Origin: Paratrimastix pyriformis
Taxonomy: Eukaryota; Preaxostyla; Paratrimastigidae
DNA: 64,000 nucleotides
Assembly (NCBI GenBank): GCA_027972325.1
Contig: JAPMOS010000042.1
Coordinates: 1 to 64,000, forward strand
Reading direction: 5' to 3'
This document shows positions 34,844-54,478 of the stretch, piece after piece. The notes beneath the pieces are model-generated. The model did no database searches and was not told the origin of the DNA. It saw nothing but the letters and a program-made list of their open reading frames with translations. Every line of letters starts with the position of its first letter. Within the stretch, counting starts at the first letter, position 1. The position numbers and the translations under genes were made by a program.

Positions 34844-37800
34844 ATGGCCCAGCCGCAGGCCAGCCAACTGGATTCCTTAAGGAGACGCCCAGATCAATGG
34901 GACTGGCCAAGTGTTCGCTCTTCTTCCCTGAGACCCCTGATCTTGGAGAAGGGCACCTTACTCTTTCCAAATACCACTGAGAGTCAATGCTCGCATGGGT
35001 ATATCATCACAAGTGGTCAAGTGAGTGCCGTTTGTTGTGGCTGCGCAGACGTTTCGATGGTCTGGAACAACCCATTTTGATCAGCTGATGGATCTCCTGC
35101 TGGCTTTTGGCGGTTTTTTTCTCGACTGGGCTTTTAGCCGTTGCTGCCCCTTTCCGTAGGCTCGGTCATTGGAGACCTAGCCACTCTCGGTCGCACTGCT
35201 CCACCCCGCACGGAGCGGTTTACCTGCTCGACGCCGGTCAGCTGCATGACCTTCACCGGGAAGGATGTCGAGGCGGCCTGCGCCCACATTCCGCACCTCT
35301 TCACGATCATCTGTGCACTCTCGGGCAACTTCGCCGAGTCGTTCTACGCGCTGCTGCCCTACCTGCGGGCCCTGCCCACCGGCGAGGTGCAGTCCAACGC
35401 CGACCGCGCCCCGGCCCTCACGGCTGCCCCCTCGGTCTGTCACTCCCGCCCCCGGCCCTCCCGGATGCCCCCTCGTCCCGCCAATGGCACGGCTTTGCTC
35501 TGACCGGCCGATGGCACGGCTTTGCTCTGACCGGCCGATGGCACGGCTTTGCTCTGACCGGCCGATGGCACGGCTTTGCTCTGACCGGCCAATGGCACGG
35601 CTCCTGCGGCGATCACCGGGGCTCTCACCGCCTGCTCCTCCCCTTCCCCGGCCGTTCCCTCCCCCCCTTCCCCGGCCGTTCCCTCCCCCCCTTCCCCGAT
35701 CGCCGCTAACCCCCTTCCCTCGGCAGGAGCTTCAAGGGCGCACAATTGCCTCGTACGCCCTGCAAGCGTGCCTCGCTGCGACGGGTGGGGGCGGCGAGGG
35801 ATCCTCCCCCAGGCCGGGGCTCAGCCTTACGGCGGACGATGTCTGCGCCGCCCTCCGGCGGGCCCTCGAGCCGGGCCAGCTGCCGCCCTGGGTGCGCGAG
35901 ATCCTCGAGCGCCTCAAGGAGCGCGTCCTGCTCTACTGCGGTCCGCGCCCACACGGCCCCCCACACGGCCCCCACACGGCCCCCCACGGCCCCCACACGG
36001 CCCCCACACGGCCCCACACGGCCCCCACACGGCCCCCACACGGCCCCCCACACGGCCCCCCACACGGCCCCCACACGGCCCCCCACACGGCCCCCCCACG
36101 GCCCCACGGCCCCCCCCAATCCTCACACGGCCACCATTCCGAAGGGGGCTCCCATCTTTCGTCTGCCTCCGACGCCCTGCCGCCGCTCGTTGTGGGGGAG
36201 CTGCCCCCATGCCGACCTTCATCATTCCATGCCGACCTTCATCATACTATGCCGAACCCTCATCATACCATGCCGACCTTCATCATACCATGCCGACCTT
36301 CATCATACCATGCCGAACCCTCATCATACCATGCCGAACCCTCATCATACCATGCCGAACCCTCATCATACCATGCCGACCTTCATCATACCATGCCGAC
36401 CCTCTGCTGGGGGGCGCGGCCTGCTGCCCAGTGAGCGCCCTGGCGACCATATGCCCCTCATGTGCTGCTGCCCCTCATGCCTCACCCTCATCACCCTCAT
36501 CACCCTCATCACCCTCATCACCCTCATCACCCTCACCACCCTCACCACCCTCACCACCCTGCCCAGTGAGCGCCCTGGCGACCAGCTCGAGCGGCTCTGG
36601 GTCGCTGGCCTCGCCGCCCCCTCCGGGGCCCAGCAGCACCCTGTCGCCCGTGGCCTCGGCCTCCTCGCTGCTGCCCGTCCTGTCGGCCTCCTCGCTGCCG
36701 CCCGTCCTGTCGGCCTCCTCGTCGGCCTCGTCGCTCTTCCCCGGCACGGCCACGGCCAGCCCCTCGCCCGCACCCTCGCCCGCCCCGCCCCGCCCCCTCG
36801 AGACGGGGCTCTTCCTGCACACGGCCGCCTCGGCTGCGGCGGTGCTCTCGCCCCCCGTGGGCCCCCTGCCCCCGCCCCGGGAGCGGGAGGTCGGCCCCCT
36901 GGGCGCCTTGGCCCCCCTGGACCCCACCAGCGGCGGCTCGGTGGGGCTCGGCGGCCCCGACCGGCCCTGCTGCCGCGCCGCTGCTTCCGATCCCGATCCC
37001 GCACCCGCGCCCGCACCCGCACCCGCACCCGCACCCGCCCCAGCGCCCGTGCCCGTGCCCGTGCCCGTGCCCCCTCCAGCGCCAGCGCCCGCCCCAGCGC
37101 CCGCACCCGCCCCCGCGCCCGCTCCCATTCCGCCCCCTGGTCCCGACCCTGCTGCTCCCGATGCTGCTCCCGATGTTGCTGCCGGGTCAGCAACCCCTCC
37201 GCTCCCGCTCCCGCCCCCGCTTCCGCTCCCGCCCACCTCATGCCTGCAACAGCCTCAGCCGCGCTCGCAGCCGCCCCCTGCATCGCCCGAGGCATCACCA
37301 AAGGCATCACCCGAGGCATCACCAAAGGCATCACCCGAGGCCGAGCCCGAGGCCGAGCCCGAGGCCGAGCCCCTCGAGGGGCGCCCCCAGCCCCAGCAGC
37401 CGATTGCCGATGAGCGCCCCCAGCAGCCGCAGCCCGCCCGCACGGAGGCGCCTCAGTCGCGCCCCAAGGCGCCCGGCCAGCCGGCAGCCGCCGCCGCCGA
37501 CCGGGTGGGCGCCGACCCTCAGCGAGGGCGGGCCTCCTCGGCGGGCGACATCACGGCCGTCGCCCCGCGGCCCAAGCAGCCCGCCGCCAAGCGGTCGCCC
37601 GTCCTGGTCGCCCCCAGGCCCAGGCGCCGCGTCACCCACTCCCAGGTCGGTGCAGGGGCAGACCCCAGCCAGAGCCAGCGGCCACAGGGCCACGCCGCGC
37701 ACGAGCGCAGCCCCTCGGCATTGGCAAGCGGATGCTCACCCGACCGTGTGGGCACTGTGTGGGTGGGCACTGTGTGGGGTGGGTGGGTGGTGGTCCGTCC

Positions 37801-40800
37801 TTGGTGTGGGTGCCCTGGATGGGCTGTTGACCGTCGTCCGTGTGGGGGCCCATGTCCCCGTGGCAGACGATCCTGTGCCTCTCGGCGACCTTCCCCGCCC
37901 CGAGCGCCTCCCCGCCGCCCACGCCCTGCTCGCCCCCGCCCGCCCCGGCCACGCCGCTCTTCGACCCGCCCACGGCCAGCTCGCCCTCGCCCTCGGCGGC
38001 CCTGGAGCCCCACCACCGGTGGCGCCGCATGTGCCGCTACAACGAGCTGCCCTCGGCGCCCCTCTCGTGGAGCTACGACGTGCGGGTGGAGGTCGAGCCG
38101 GTCGGCGGGCTGGCCGAGGTGGTGCTGGGCGTCCTCGAGACGGTCGGCCTGGTCGAGCGGTTCGCCCTCGACCCGGCCCGACTGGCCCGCTTCGTCGAGC
38201 GCCTCTTCGCCCAGTACCGCCCCAACCCCTATGTCCGCATGCCCACTGCCACTGCCAGCCAGTACCGCCCCAACCCCTATGTCCGCATGCCCACTGCCAC
38301 TGCCAGCCAGTACCGCCCCAACCCCTATGTCCGCATGCCCACTGCCACCAGTACCGCCCCAACCCCGATGTTCTCATGATGATTGGGAGGCCCGCACCAC
38401 CACCACCACCACCATCATCATCATCATCCAATCATCATCACCACCACCATCATTCCCAATCATCATCATCATCACCATCATCATCATCACCACCACCACC
38501 ATCGTGGGCAGCACGACGCCCACCACGCTGTGGAGGTCTTCCTGGGCTGTGCCTGGATGGTGGTCAACGGGCGCATGTGCGGCCGGGTCCTCGAGTGGGC
38601 CGAGGTGCTCGGCCTCCTGCTGGCCGCCGTAGGCCACGACGCCGGTCACGGGGGTCCGCCCCCCAGCTGCCTTTGTTACCCCCCCACCCACCGGCTCGCG
38701 CCCTCCCCTCCCTCCCCCCTCCCTCCCCCCCCATCGGCTCACCTCACCTGCCATTGGCTCACCTCACCTCCCATCGGCTCACCTCACCTCCCATCGGCTC
38801 ACCTCACCTCCCATCGGCTCACCTCACCTCCCATCGGCTCACCTCACCTCCCATCGGCTCCCCCCTGGCGCGGGCGTGTGGGCGTGTGGGCGTGTGGGCG
38901 TGTGGGCGGGCGGGTCCGCTGCAGGGACCAACAACGAGTTCGAGGTGTCTACGGGGACGGCCCTGGCTGCCCGGTACGGGGGCAGCTCGGTGCTGGAGCA
39001 GCACCACCTGGAGCGGACCCTGGAGGCCCTGCAGGCCACCCAGCTGATCGGCCACCTGGAGGCCCCCACCCAGGAGCTCGTCCGGGCGGCCATCCGCGAG
39101 GCCATCCTGGCCACCGACATGGCACGCCACTTCGAGGTCGGCCCCGCTCTGCCCCGCCACCCCCCACCCCCCACCCCCTCCCTCGGCTGGTGTTCGTTGC
39201 TCTGGCCGGCTGTGTTGGGCTGGTGAGCCCGGCTCCGCCTCGGCCCCTCGCGCTCACCGCGGGGGCTTCGGGTCTGGGGTCTGATCGGGGCCTGGGTTTG
39301 GCGGGGTCTGTGTCTGATCGGGGCCTGGGTTTGGCGGGGTCTGTGTCTGATCGGGGCCTGGGCTTGGCGGGGTCTGGGCAGCTGATCCGGAACGCGGAGT
39401 ATCTGGGGGACGTCTTCGACCGGCCCCTGGCCGAGAGCAGCCCCCTCCAGCGGCGCCTGCTCATCAGCCTGCTCATCAAGGCGGCCGACGTCTCCAACCC
39501 CAGTCCGCCAGCCCCTCGCCTGGCCGCCCCTCGCCTGGCCGCCCCTGGCAGCCCTTGCCCTTGCCCCTGCCCCTCCTGCCCTTGCCCTTGCCTTGCTGCC
39601 CCTCCCCTCGCCTTGCCCCCCATCCCGGCCCCGTGCGACGACCTTCACTGGTGCCCCCCTTCCCTTCCCTTCTGCTGCACACGCGGACCCCTCGCCCCGA
39701 TCCTGCCGCCTGTGGGGCTGGTCGGCTGGTGCGCAGCGCGGCCCTTCCCGCAGGCGCTCGACTCGGCGGTTCGCTGCCTGGCCGAGTTCACGGCCCAGGG
39801 CGACCGGGAGAAGACCCTGGGTCTCAAGGTGCCCCCGCTCCGTGACCGGGCCCTGCTGGAGCCCGTCAAGGCCCAGCTCGACTTCATCGCCTTCATCGTC
39901 AAGGTCCCGCCCCAGCCCCCCCCGCCCCCGCCAGTCGACCCGCCCGCCAGCCTCCACACAGGCGCACCCACAGAGGAACAGCCGCATGGCCGACCCTCTG
40001 TGTGCACCGACCCTCGGCATCTCACCGCATGGCGTCCCCTGATGGGCCTTTGTTCGGGCTCTGGGTCGGGTGATGGTGTTGGTGCCCTCCCTCTCCCCTC
40101 GGCCTCCCCTCGCCCCCCCCTCGGCCCCCCCCCCCCCAGCTGTTTGTCATCATGAGCCGCGGCTTCCGGTCTTCCCTCACCATGCCCTCTCACCCCTCGG
40201 CCCCCCCTCGGCCTCCCCCAGCCGCTGTTTGTCATCATGAGCCGCAGCTTCCCGGTCTTCCTGCTCTGCCTGCGGACCCTCAACCACAACGTGCGCAACT
40301 ACAAGCAGCACGGGCCCCTCGCCCGCTGCCTGGCCGCCGGCCGCGACCAGCCGGCCCTCGTCCAGGAGGCCCTCGCTCAGGTCGGCCCACATGCCCCACA
40401 TGCCCACCCCATGCCCCCGCCACGGATGCCCTGTCCCCCTCCCCCCCCCCCCCCCCCCCCCCCCCAGCCCCTGCACTCCGCCGGGTGCCCTTCGCATGCT
40501 TGGGCCCCCACCTCCATCCCGCCCACCCCTGTGCCGCCCCCTTCCCTTCCGCCTTCCCTTCCCTTCCCGCTCATCCTCACGCTCACGCTCACGCTCACGC
40601 TCATGCTCATGCTCATGCTCACGCTCACGCTCCGCCTGGGCCTCGGCGGCGTCCAGTGGGCAGCCCTGCAGCTGCAGGAAGGTGGCCTGCTGTCGGCCTC
40701 GTCCTCCTTCAAGCGGCTCCCCCGGCTGGTCTCGGCCCCCTGTGGCCCCACCCAGCGGCCGGGCCCCAGCCAGCGCCACCCCGCCCAGCCCCCACCCGCG

Positions 40801-41213
40801 GCCGGGCCCCTGCCTCCCCATCCCCCAGCCAGCGCCGCCCGGTCCCGCCCACCAGCGCCGCCTCCATCGGGGCTGCCGCTCCTGCTGGCCCCGGCCCGGA
40901 CCCGCCTCCACTCGTCGGGGCTGGTGGGCATCGGGCCGGGGGCGCCCCTCCCGCCTCGCCGCGGCCGCCCGCTCCGGCCACCTGAAAACACCCCGGCCCT
41001 CCGCCCTCCCGGCCCCCGCTCCAGCCCTCCCCGCCCTCCCCGCCCTCGGGGCCATCGGCAATCCCCGGCCCCGCACATTCCATCCCGGCCCCCCGCATAT
41101 TCCATCCCGGCCCCGCATATTCCATCCCGGCCCCGCCTCCCGCTCCATCGGAGCCGACGAGAAGGCAAGCTCGTTCGTGCCCCCGCCCGCCCGCCCGCCC
41201 GCCCGCCCGCCCG

Positions 41214-41245
<32 letters not shown>

Positions 41246-41493
41246 CCCGCTGGTTCTCTTTGGGTTGTGCTCGGCTGGCTGGTCGGCACCCTTCCGCCTC
41301 AGCAGCTGCTGCCTCCCCCCGTTTCATTTCATTCGTTTTTATTCGTTTTTTTTGTTTTTTTATCTTGGTTTTCATTCGTTTTCATTCGTTTCTTATTCGG
41401 GCTGCCATGCCGTGCCGTGCCGTGCCGTGCTTTGGTCTGGGTGTCCTCTTCATGGCGCCCCCTTCCCCCTTCCCTTTCGGCTCCTGGTCCTGA
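34844..41493 (+). CDS. 3',5'-cyclic nucleotide phosphodiesterase with N-terminal cNMP-binding domain
   Basis: Predicted to hydrolyse cAMP and/or cGMP under control of its own cyclic-nucleotide sensor. Deduced exons: 34844-35020, 35138-35434, 35727-35940, 36567-37645, 37867-38232, 38512-38653, 38925-39136, 39382-39502, 39737-39903, 40222-40380 and 40657 onward; all phases agree. Residues 1-150 fit a cNMP-binding beta barrel (LEKGTLLFP, HGYIITSGQ, GSVIGDLATLGR). A long Pro/Ser/Ala-rich linker follows. The class I PDE domain shows YHDAHHAVEVF, GHDAGHGGTNNEF across a splice, LIKAADVSNPTRP and EFTAQGDREK; the usual Asn of HNxxH is Asp. The exon frame at 34844 stays open upstream to a possible acceptor at 34796, so the start may lie further upstream. 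The 3' end is unresolved; 41493 is the next in-frame stop. Confidence 0.8.
35500..35700. repeat. 28-bp tandem repeats in phosphodiesterase intron
   Basis: About four copies of a unit with GGCTTTGCTCTGACCGGCC, followed by three copies of a TTCCCCGGCCG unit. All lie inside the intron 35435-35726. Confidence 0.8.
35945..36566. repeat. Composite repeat intron of the phosphodiesterase gene
   Basis: This intron consists of CACGGCCCC repeats (35945-36110), a CATCATACCATGCCGA array (36225-36405) and an ATCACCCTC array (36485-36560). The segment CCCAGTGAGCGCCCTGGCGACCA, which is the real acceptor and exon start at 36566/36567, also occurs once upstream near 36428. Confidence 0.8.
38212..38380. repeat. 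48-bp triplication of an exon end and its donor
   Basis: Three copies plus a partial fourth, with starts at 38212, 38260 and 38308. Each carries the end of the exon (CAGTACCGCCCCAACCCCTAT) followed by the donor GTCCGC. The period is 16 codons, so alternative use of the second or third donor keeps the frame. Confidence 0.85.
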
Positions 41494-42720
41494 TCCCCCC
41501 CCCCCCCCCCCGCATATCGCTTTCGTTTTTTCGCGTCTTCCCACCCCGCTTCTTGATGGGGTCTTCACCCGCATCCTCCTCATCCTCCTCGCCCATCCTC
41601 CCTACCTCCTCTCTCTCCGCTCCCTTCACCCTCCTCTGACTCTATTGCACTTCTCGCTCCTTTGAATGTCGTCTCGTCTCTCCGCCAAGGCGCGCCCGGG
41701 GACCCGAGCGGTGATCCTCGCCCCGCCCGCCTCGGCCGCTTCGGACTCATCCTCCCTGCTGCCCCCCCCCCCCCCCCGCCCCCTGCTGCTCCCCTGCTGC
41801 TGCTCCCCTGCTCCCCCTGCTGCTGCTCGTTTGCCGCTCGGCTCTCCGCCTCTCCGGACGGCTGTCTCCCTCTGTCTGTCTTTCCCGATCGTGTTCCCGG
41901 CCATCCGCGAGGCGATCAGCTCGCAGCTCGCAGCTCGCAGCTCGCAGCTCGGGCCCATGCTTCGCCTTGCCGTTGGTCGTGATCCCCCCCCCCCCCCCCC
42001 CCCCCCATGGCGGTTGGTGGCTCTGGGATGTTGGCCGCACCATCCGCCTTCCTCCCTCCCTCCCTTCCCTCCTTCCCTCCCCGCTTTTATTCGTGTTCGT
42101 GGCTCGTGTTCGTGGCTCGTGTGTTGGTGTGTGTGTTGGTGGGATTCGAGTGGTTGGTTGGCTGTGCGCCCGGGGGTTTTTTTCTCTCCGCTGCTCGTCT
42201 GCCGTCTGCCCGCATGCGCTCACATGCGCTCGGGTTCGTCATGCTCCCGGTCTCCGGCCGGTGACGGCGGTGTGTGGTGACGGCGGTGTGGTGACGGTGC
42301 TGACTGTGGTGTTCGTGCTGACTGTGCTGTTCGTGCTGACGGTGCTGACGGTGTGTGGCGTGTGCCGCCTGGCCTGCTTGGTTCGTGTCCTGTTGTTGTG
42401 CGGGTTCTGTTTTGGGTGGGGCATGCGATGCGGAGGTGGCCCGCCGAGGGTCTCGAGCGAACATCGCCGCCCAGCAGCCCAGCAGCCCAGCAGCCCGAGC
42501 ATTGGAATGGAAATGAAATGGAAGGAAAACACAAGTCGATGAGGGTTGGGGGGGTTGGGGGGGTTGGGGGGTTTTGAAGGGACTGGTCCCAGGGTTCCGG
42601 TTCGGGTTCGCAGCAGTCCATCGGGCGACGACGGAGGGTACACAGACAGCAGGGTGGGGGAGAGGAGAGGGCTATGGGGGGTGGCGGTGGCGGGCGGGGA
42701 GAGGGCAGGACGGGCGCGGC
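41494..42720. other. Intergenic region between convergent phosphodiesterase and UBE3A-like genes
   Basis: Holds C homopolymers (about 41764-41780 and 41986-42006), four copies of GCTCGCA (41921-41950), GGTGCTGAC repeats near 42250-42350 and a G-rich GGGGGTT patch at 42545-42575. An open frame starting MSSRLSAKARPGTRAV at 41666 is probably fortuitous; I do not call a gene. Confidence 0.5.
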
Positions 42721-50085
<7,365 letters not shown>

Positions 50086-50087
<2 letters not shown>

Positions 50088-51734
50088 GGACGCGGTCTGC
50101 CTTCAAGATCGCAATGGCCGCGGGTCTCGAGAGCCTGTCAAAAATTATCCCTGCATTCTCCGAACCCATCCGGTAAAGGACAGGCTGCCTCGAGGACCAC
50201 CGCGCTTGCACTGGGTTCCTTGGCTGCCAATATTTTTATGGGTTTTCATCGGGTTGTTCCGCGGCATTGATGCAGATGGTATGTCAAACGCCTGTCGTCA
50301 CTAATCGACTGATGCGCGCCTTCTAGTCTCTTGTTCCGTCGCGTCCTCTGGCTCCACCTTGATCGCTGGAGCGGGCACGATCGAGTTGGCCGAGTACCGA
50401 AACTCGGAAATGTGCCATTGGGAGGTGCAATGCCCCGCACCTTCCTCTCGTCTCATCTTCGTATTTGCCGGGGACACCGAGTGGTGTTGCGACCTGTCTG
50501 TGCGGCTCCTCTTTCTGATTTTCTCAAATCACATGCCCTGGTGGCTCCCGCCCGGGGGGCAGGTTGACCATCGACGACGGATCGATGGCCCCCGTCTGGC
50601 GGGGGTTCTTCGTGAGCGTCCTCTCGCTGAACTCGCCCAGGGCGACGGTGAGCTTCACCACCGACGGCACGGGGGTCGGGTCCGGCTGGGGCCTGACCTG
50701 GGGCTGTGTCGACTGGTCCCTGACCCCCGCCATCGCCAGCCGGGCCCCCAGCCGGCTCGCCCTGGCCCCGGGGCCCTTCCTGGCGGGCCAGCCGGCGCCC
50801 CTGCTGAACGTGACGGCCTTCGACGCCTGGGGAATGCCGGCCCCCTGCACGGAGCCCACCCGGGACCGGGCCTTCCTGGTGCTCTGGGGCCTGGCGGCTC
50901 CCCCGGTCACCTGGCGGTGCGACCCGGGGGGCGCCTTCGTGGCCAGCTGGACGCCCGCCCTGCCCGGGGCGGCGCCGCTGCGAGTGTTCGCCCTGGGGGC
51001 CCAGATGGAGGGGTCCGGGGCCCTTGTCATCACCCTGCCCCCAGGTCCGGCGGCCCCTCCCTCCCCTGTGGCCCCCCTTCCCCCCCCACACACACACACA
51101 CACACACCGGCCCACCCCACCGATGACCACCTGCTCACCTTCAGGGGCGGCATCCCTTCGTTGCTCGGTTTGTCGATGCATGTATGTGTGTGTGTGTGTG
51201 TGGGGGGGTTGCTCTGTGGGCTGCCGCCGCGGGGGGCGGGCAGACGGGGTCAGTCCCACCCGGAGCCGGTTCGAGGTGACGGGGGGCGCGATGGCCGGGT
51301 ACGCGTTCGCCTTCACCCTGACCGCCCTCGACACGGTCCCCCACGGCGCCCTCCCCACCATCCCCGCCCATCACTCCCCGTCGCTCCCTGCCCTCCCCGC
51401 CCTCCCCGCTGCCCCCGTTCCGCCCCTGCCCATCGCCCCCATCGCCCCCGCTTCCTCGACCTCATCATCGGCCCGTCCGGTGGGCGTGCGGCCTCACAGG
51501 CGGGGCACCCGGTGGGCTGCCCGGCCCTCAACCTGAGCGAGGCCTTCGCGGTGCGGCTGGGCGGGGCGCCCCCGAGCTGGGTCCAGTGCGATGTCAAGCG
51601 CGCCTACCTTGTGGGCTGGAACTCGCTGGTGGCCCCCACCCGAGTAGGCCAATGCAGGTCCGGCTGCTCACTCCCCTCCCCCAGGGACCCCACAGGCCGC
51701 GGTGGGCTCACGGGGGTCGCCTTGGTGCGCGCGC

Positions 51735-51807
<73 letters not shown>

Positions 51808-54221
51808 GACCGGGGTGGGGTCTGGGGTCTTGTCGGGGCAGCCTGGTGGTGGCCCTCAGCGACGGGCGGCACCTGGCCGGGTCCCCACAACCGTCTTCGT
51901 GTCCCCGGGTCCGCCCCCCCCCCCCCCCCCCCCCCCCCCCCCGCACCATCGTCGGCGCGTCCGTGCCCCTGGCCGCGCCCCGGCTCCAGCGGTATCGCCT
52001 GACCCACCCGAGCAGAGATTCTCTTGGATCCCCCGCGGGGCCCCGAGCCTGAGGCAGACTGTGCCCTGACCCATCCCCACCCCTCTCCCCGCCCCCCGGG
52101 CCACCCCCCGCCCCGCCACAGGCACGTGGCACAGCGCCTCGAGCCGGGTCTGGGTGCCTGGGGGCGCCGACCACCCCGTGGCGGCTGGGCAGCCCTTCGA
52201 GGTGCTGGTCGAGCCGCGGGACGCCTTCGGGAACCCGTCCCCCTGCGGGTCCTTTCTGGACCCCTTCCAGTACGCCTTCAACCTGACCCTCCAGCCCGCC
52301 AGCCCGGGCGCGGGGGGCCTCGAGGCGGCCTGGCCGTACGGGATCCAGTGGGGCTGCCATCCCGACGGGGTCCGCTTCAGCGCCCTGGTGACGCCCACCC
52401 GGCCGGGCCGCTTCAACCTGACCGTGGCCCTGCTCTACGCGGACATGCCCCAGCTCGTCGGCGCGCCCATCACCCTGACCATCGCCCCGGGTCCGCCCCG
52501 CTACCCCCCCGCTGCCCGCCACCCGCAGCCTTCGAGCCCCGCCCCCGCATACAGTTGCCGATTGCCTGCTGCTGGCTTGTGTGGGTGCCGATTGCCTGCT
52601 GCTGGTTTGTGGATGTGGATGTGGGTGGGGGGGCACAGGGCCCTCGGGAGGTGGCGGCGCGACCTTCACGGCCCCCGCCCAGGCCGAGGCGGGCCGGCCG
52701 TTTGAGGTCCTGCTGGCCCCGGCCGCCCGCCCGGCCGAATGCCTCCCTGCCCAGGCGGCCCGCGAGTACAGCCTCCTCTGGGACGGGGCCCCCCCGGCCG
52801 GGCTCAGCTGGGCCTGCGCGGGCGGGGGCCTCCTCCTGGCGGCCCGCTGGGTGCCGCCCCTGGCCGCCCTGCCGCTGGGCCCCAACGGGACCCGTCTTCC
52901 CACGGGGCCGCATCGGCTGGAGGTGTGCGCCGGGGAGGGTGCCGCCGCCGTGCCCCTGGCCGGCTCCCCGGCTGCCGTCATGCTGGTGCCCCCAGCCGGC
53001 AACGGTCCGCCACTCGCTCCTCCCCCGCGGCTCCACCACCAATACCACCGCCACCGGCGGGGAGGTGAGGGAGGCCCCCCCTGCCAGCAGACTCTCATGT
53101 GGCATCCACTGCGGGCGAATGCGCTTGGCTTGTGATGATTGGATGATAATGATATTGATGATTGGATGATGATGATTGGATGATGATGATTGGATGATGA
53201 TGATTGGATGATGATGATTGGATGATGATGATGCCTGGGTGATTATTGGATGATGACTGGATGATGATGGTGATTGGATGATTGGATGATGGCTGGTTTC
53301 GACCACACCAGCCGATGGGAGCCAGCGCCTGTGTCAGGCCGATGCCGAATGCCGGGGCGGCGGGGGCGACCCGGGTGCCACATGCCGGCCCACCAACCTG
53401 ACTGGCTCAGGTGCTGCCGGCCAGCTGTGGGCCTGTCACTGCAGCAACGGCATGCTGGCGGGCGGGGGCGAGGCCGCGGGCGCCCTCTGCGCCACCGCCA
53501 TGGCCGCCGCTGCCGCCGCGGGGGCCAACCAGGGGGCCCTCTGGGCCGCCTTCCTGGTGGGGCCCCTCTCGGCCCTGGCCGTGGGCGCCCTGGGGGCGGC
53601 CTTCCTCTGCGCCACCCGCCGCCGCGCCCGTCGGGTCCGCCGCCCCCATTGACACTGTGAGGTGCCCTGATGCCCTGCCCCTGCCCCCCCCAAGCTACCC
53701 CTGCCCTTGCCCCCCCCCCCCCCCCCCCCCCCCCAGCTGCATTCGGCTACTTTTCTCATGCCCGGGGCGGCGCCCACTTCCCTGCGTCGCATGGGGCGCA
53801 GCGTGTGGCCCCGATGTCTGCCGAGGAGCGTCCGCCCCGGGATGTGGCCCGCGGGGCCGCGGAGGGGGCCGAGATGCCGCCCATCCAGGCCGCCAACCCG
53901 CTCCACCGCGCCGGAGGCCATGAAGACCCGGCAGGCGACGGCCCTCCCCAGTCCAGCGGCGCGCCCCTGCTGGCACCGCCCCCACCGCCACCGCGACCAC
54001 CACCATCACCACCACAAACGCCACCACGGCCACCACCACCCGGAGGGACGGCAGCCCCCGAGCTGGGGCCCCCTCCCCCCTATGCCTCAACCCCGGGGGC
54101 GGTCGACTCCACCCCCTCGCTGTCCTCCCGGCTGCAGCTGCACACCCCGCCACCGCCGGCACCCCCTCGGCGGTCCTCCCTGTCGCCCCAAGGGCCAACC
54201 CTCCTGGCCTGGCCGCTGTGA
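50086..54221 (+). CDS. Type I membrane protein: CUB, filamin-like repeats, EGF-like, TM, PPPY tail (paralogue A)
   Basis: Predicted cell-surface receptor or adhesion protein. Exons: (50086?)-50278, 50327-50495, 50563-51044, 51244-51335, 51500 to about 51660, one near 51840-51910, 52122-52490, 52639-53004, 53312-53634, 53802-54221. A hydrophobic leader (VPWLPIFLWVFIGLF) ends at GIDAD. A CUB-like domain follows (AEYRNSEMCHWEV, WCCDLLTIDDGS formed across a splice, GSGWGLTWGC). Then come four Ig/filamin-like repeats, each with a D..GNP..PC stretch and ending in PG, a short Cys-rich segment (CQADAECRG), one TM helix (LVGPLSALAVGALGAAFLC), a basic stop-transfer RRRARR, and a Pro-rich tail with GPPPPYA. 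Most boundaries are phase 1. The exon near 51.86 kb appears frame-shifted by one base in a C run. The chosen ATG overlaps the ATG of the UBE3A-like gene, so the true start may lie elsewhere. Confidence 0.7.
51731..51806. repeat. (GT)n microsatellite
   Basis: About 33 GT dinucleotides in an intron of paralogue A. A run of about 37 C follows at 51906-51942, just after an exon. Confidence 0.95.
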
Positions 54222-54370
54222 CCTTTTCCCGGAGTCGCGAGTCTCCTGCACCCGAGGCGAAGCAGACTGATCCCACCTGCCACGCCGGCCCTGATCCGGG
54301 CGCGAAGTTGAAGCTGAGTTTGCATTTGTATTTGTACGCGTATTTGTTTTTCGTTTTATTTTGCGACTGT

Positions 54371-54478
54371 GCGCAAGCCTTGCCCGAGTATGACATCATG
54401 TTGGCCGCTTCCCGTTTTACCGAAGAAGCAGACGCCCTCAGAGGGGGGTTGCAAGCCTTGCCCGAGTATGACATCACA
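54371..54478. repeat. 26-bp direct repeat encoding QALPEYDI
   Basis: GCAAGCCTTGCCCGAGTATG plus ACATCA occurs at about 54373 and 54451, both times in the frame of the downstream CUB-like exon. The first copy follows directly on a signal-peptide-like stretch. Confidence 0.85.

Noticed and set aside
35500-35620. CRISPR-like evenly spaced direct repeats
   Set aside because: Units are contiguous without unique spacers, lie inside an intron, and the genome is eukaryotic.
41666-42280. Candidate gene starting MSSRLSAKARPGTRAV
   Set aside because: It runs straight through poly-C and simple repeats with no domain, no convincing splice structure and no homologue I recognise.
42545-42575. Interstitial telomere-like repeat (GGGGGGTT)
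   Set aside because: Only three imperfect units, different from TTAGGG; a G-rich low-complexity patch downstream of the UBE3A-like gene.
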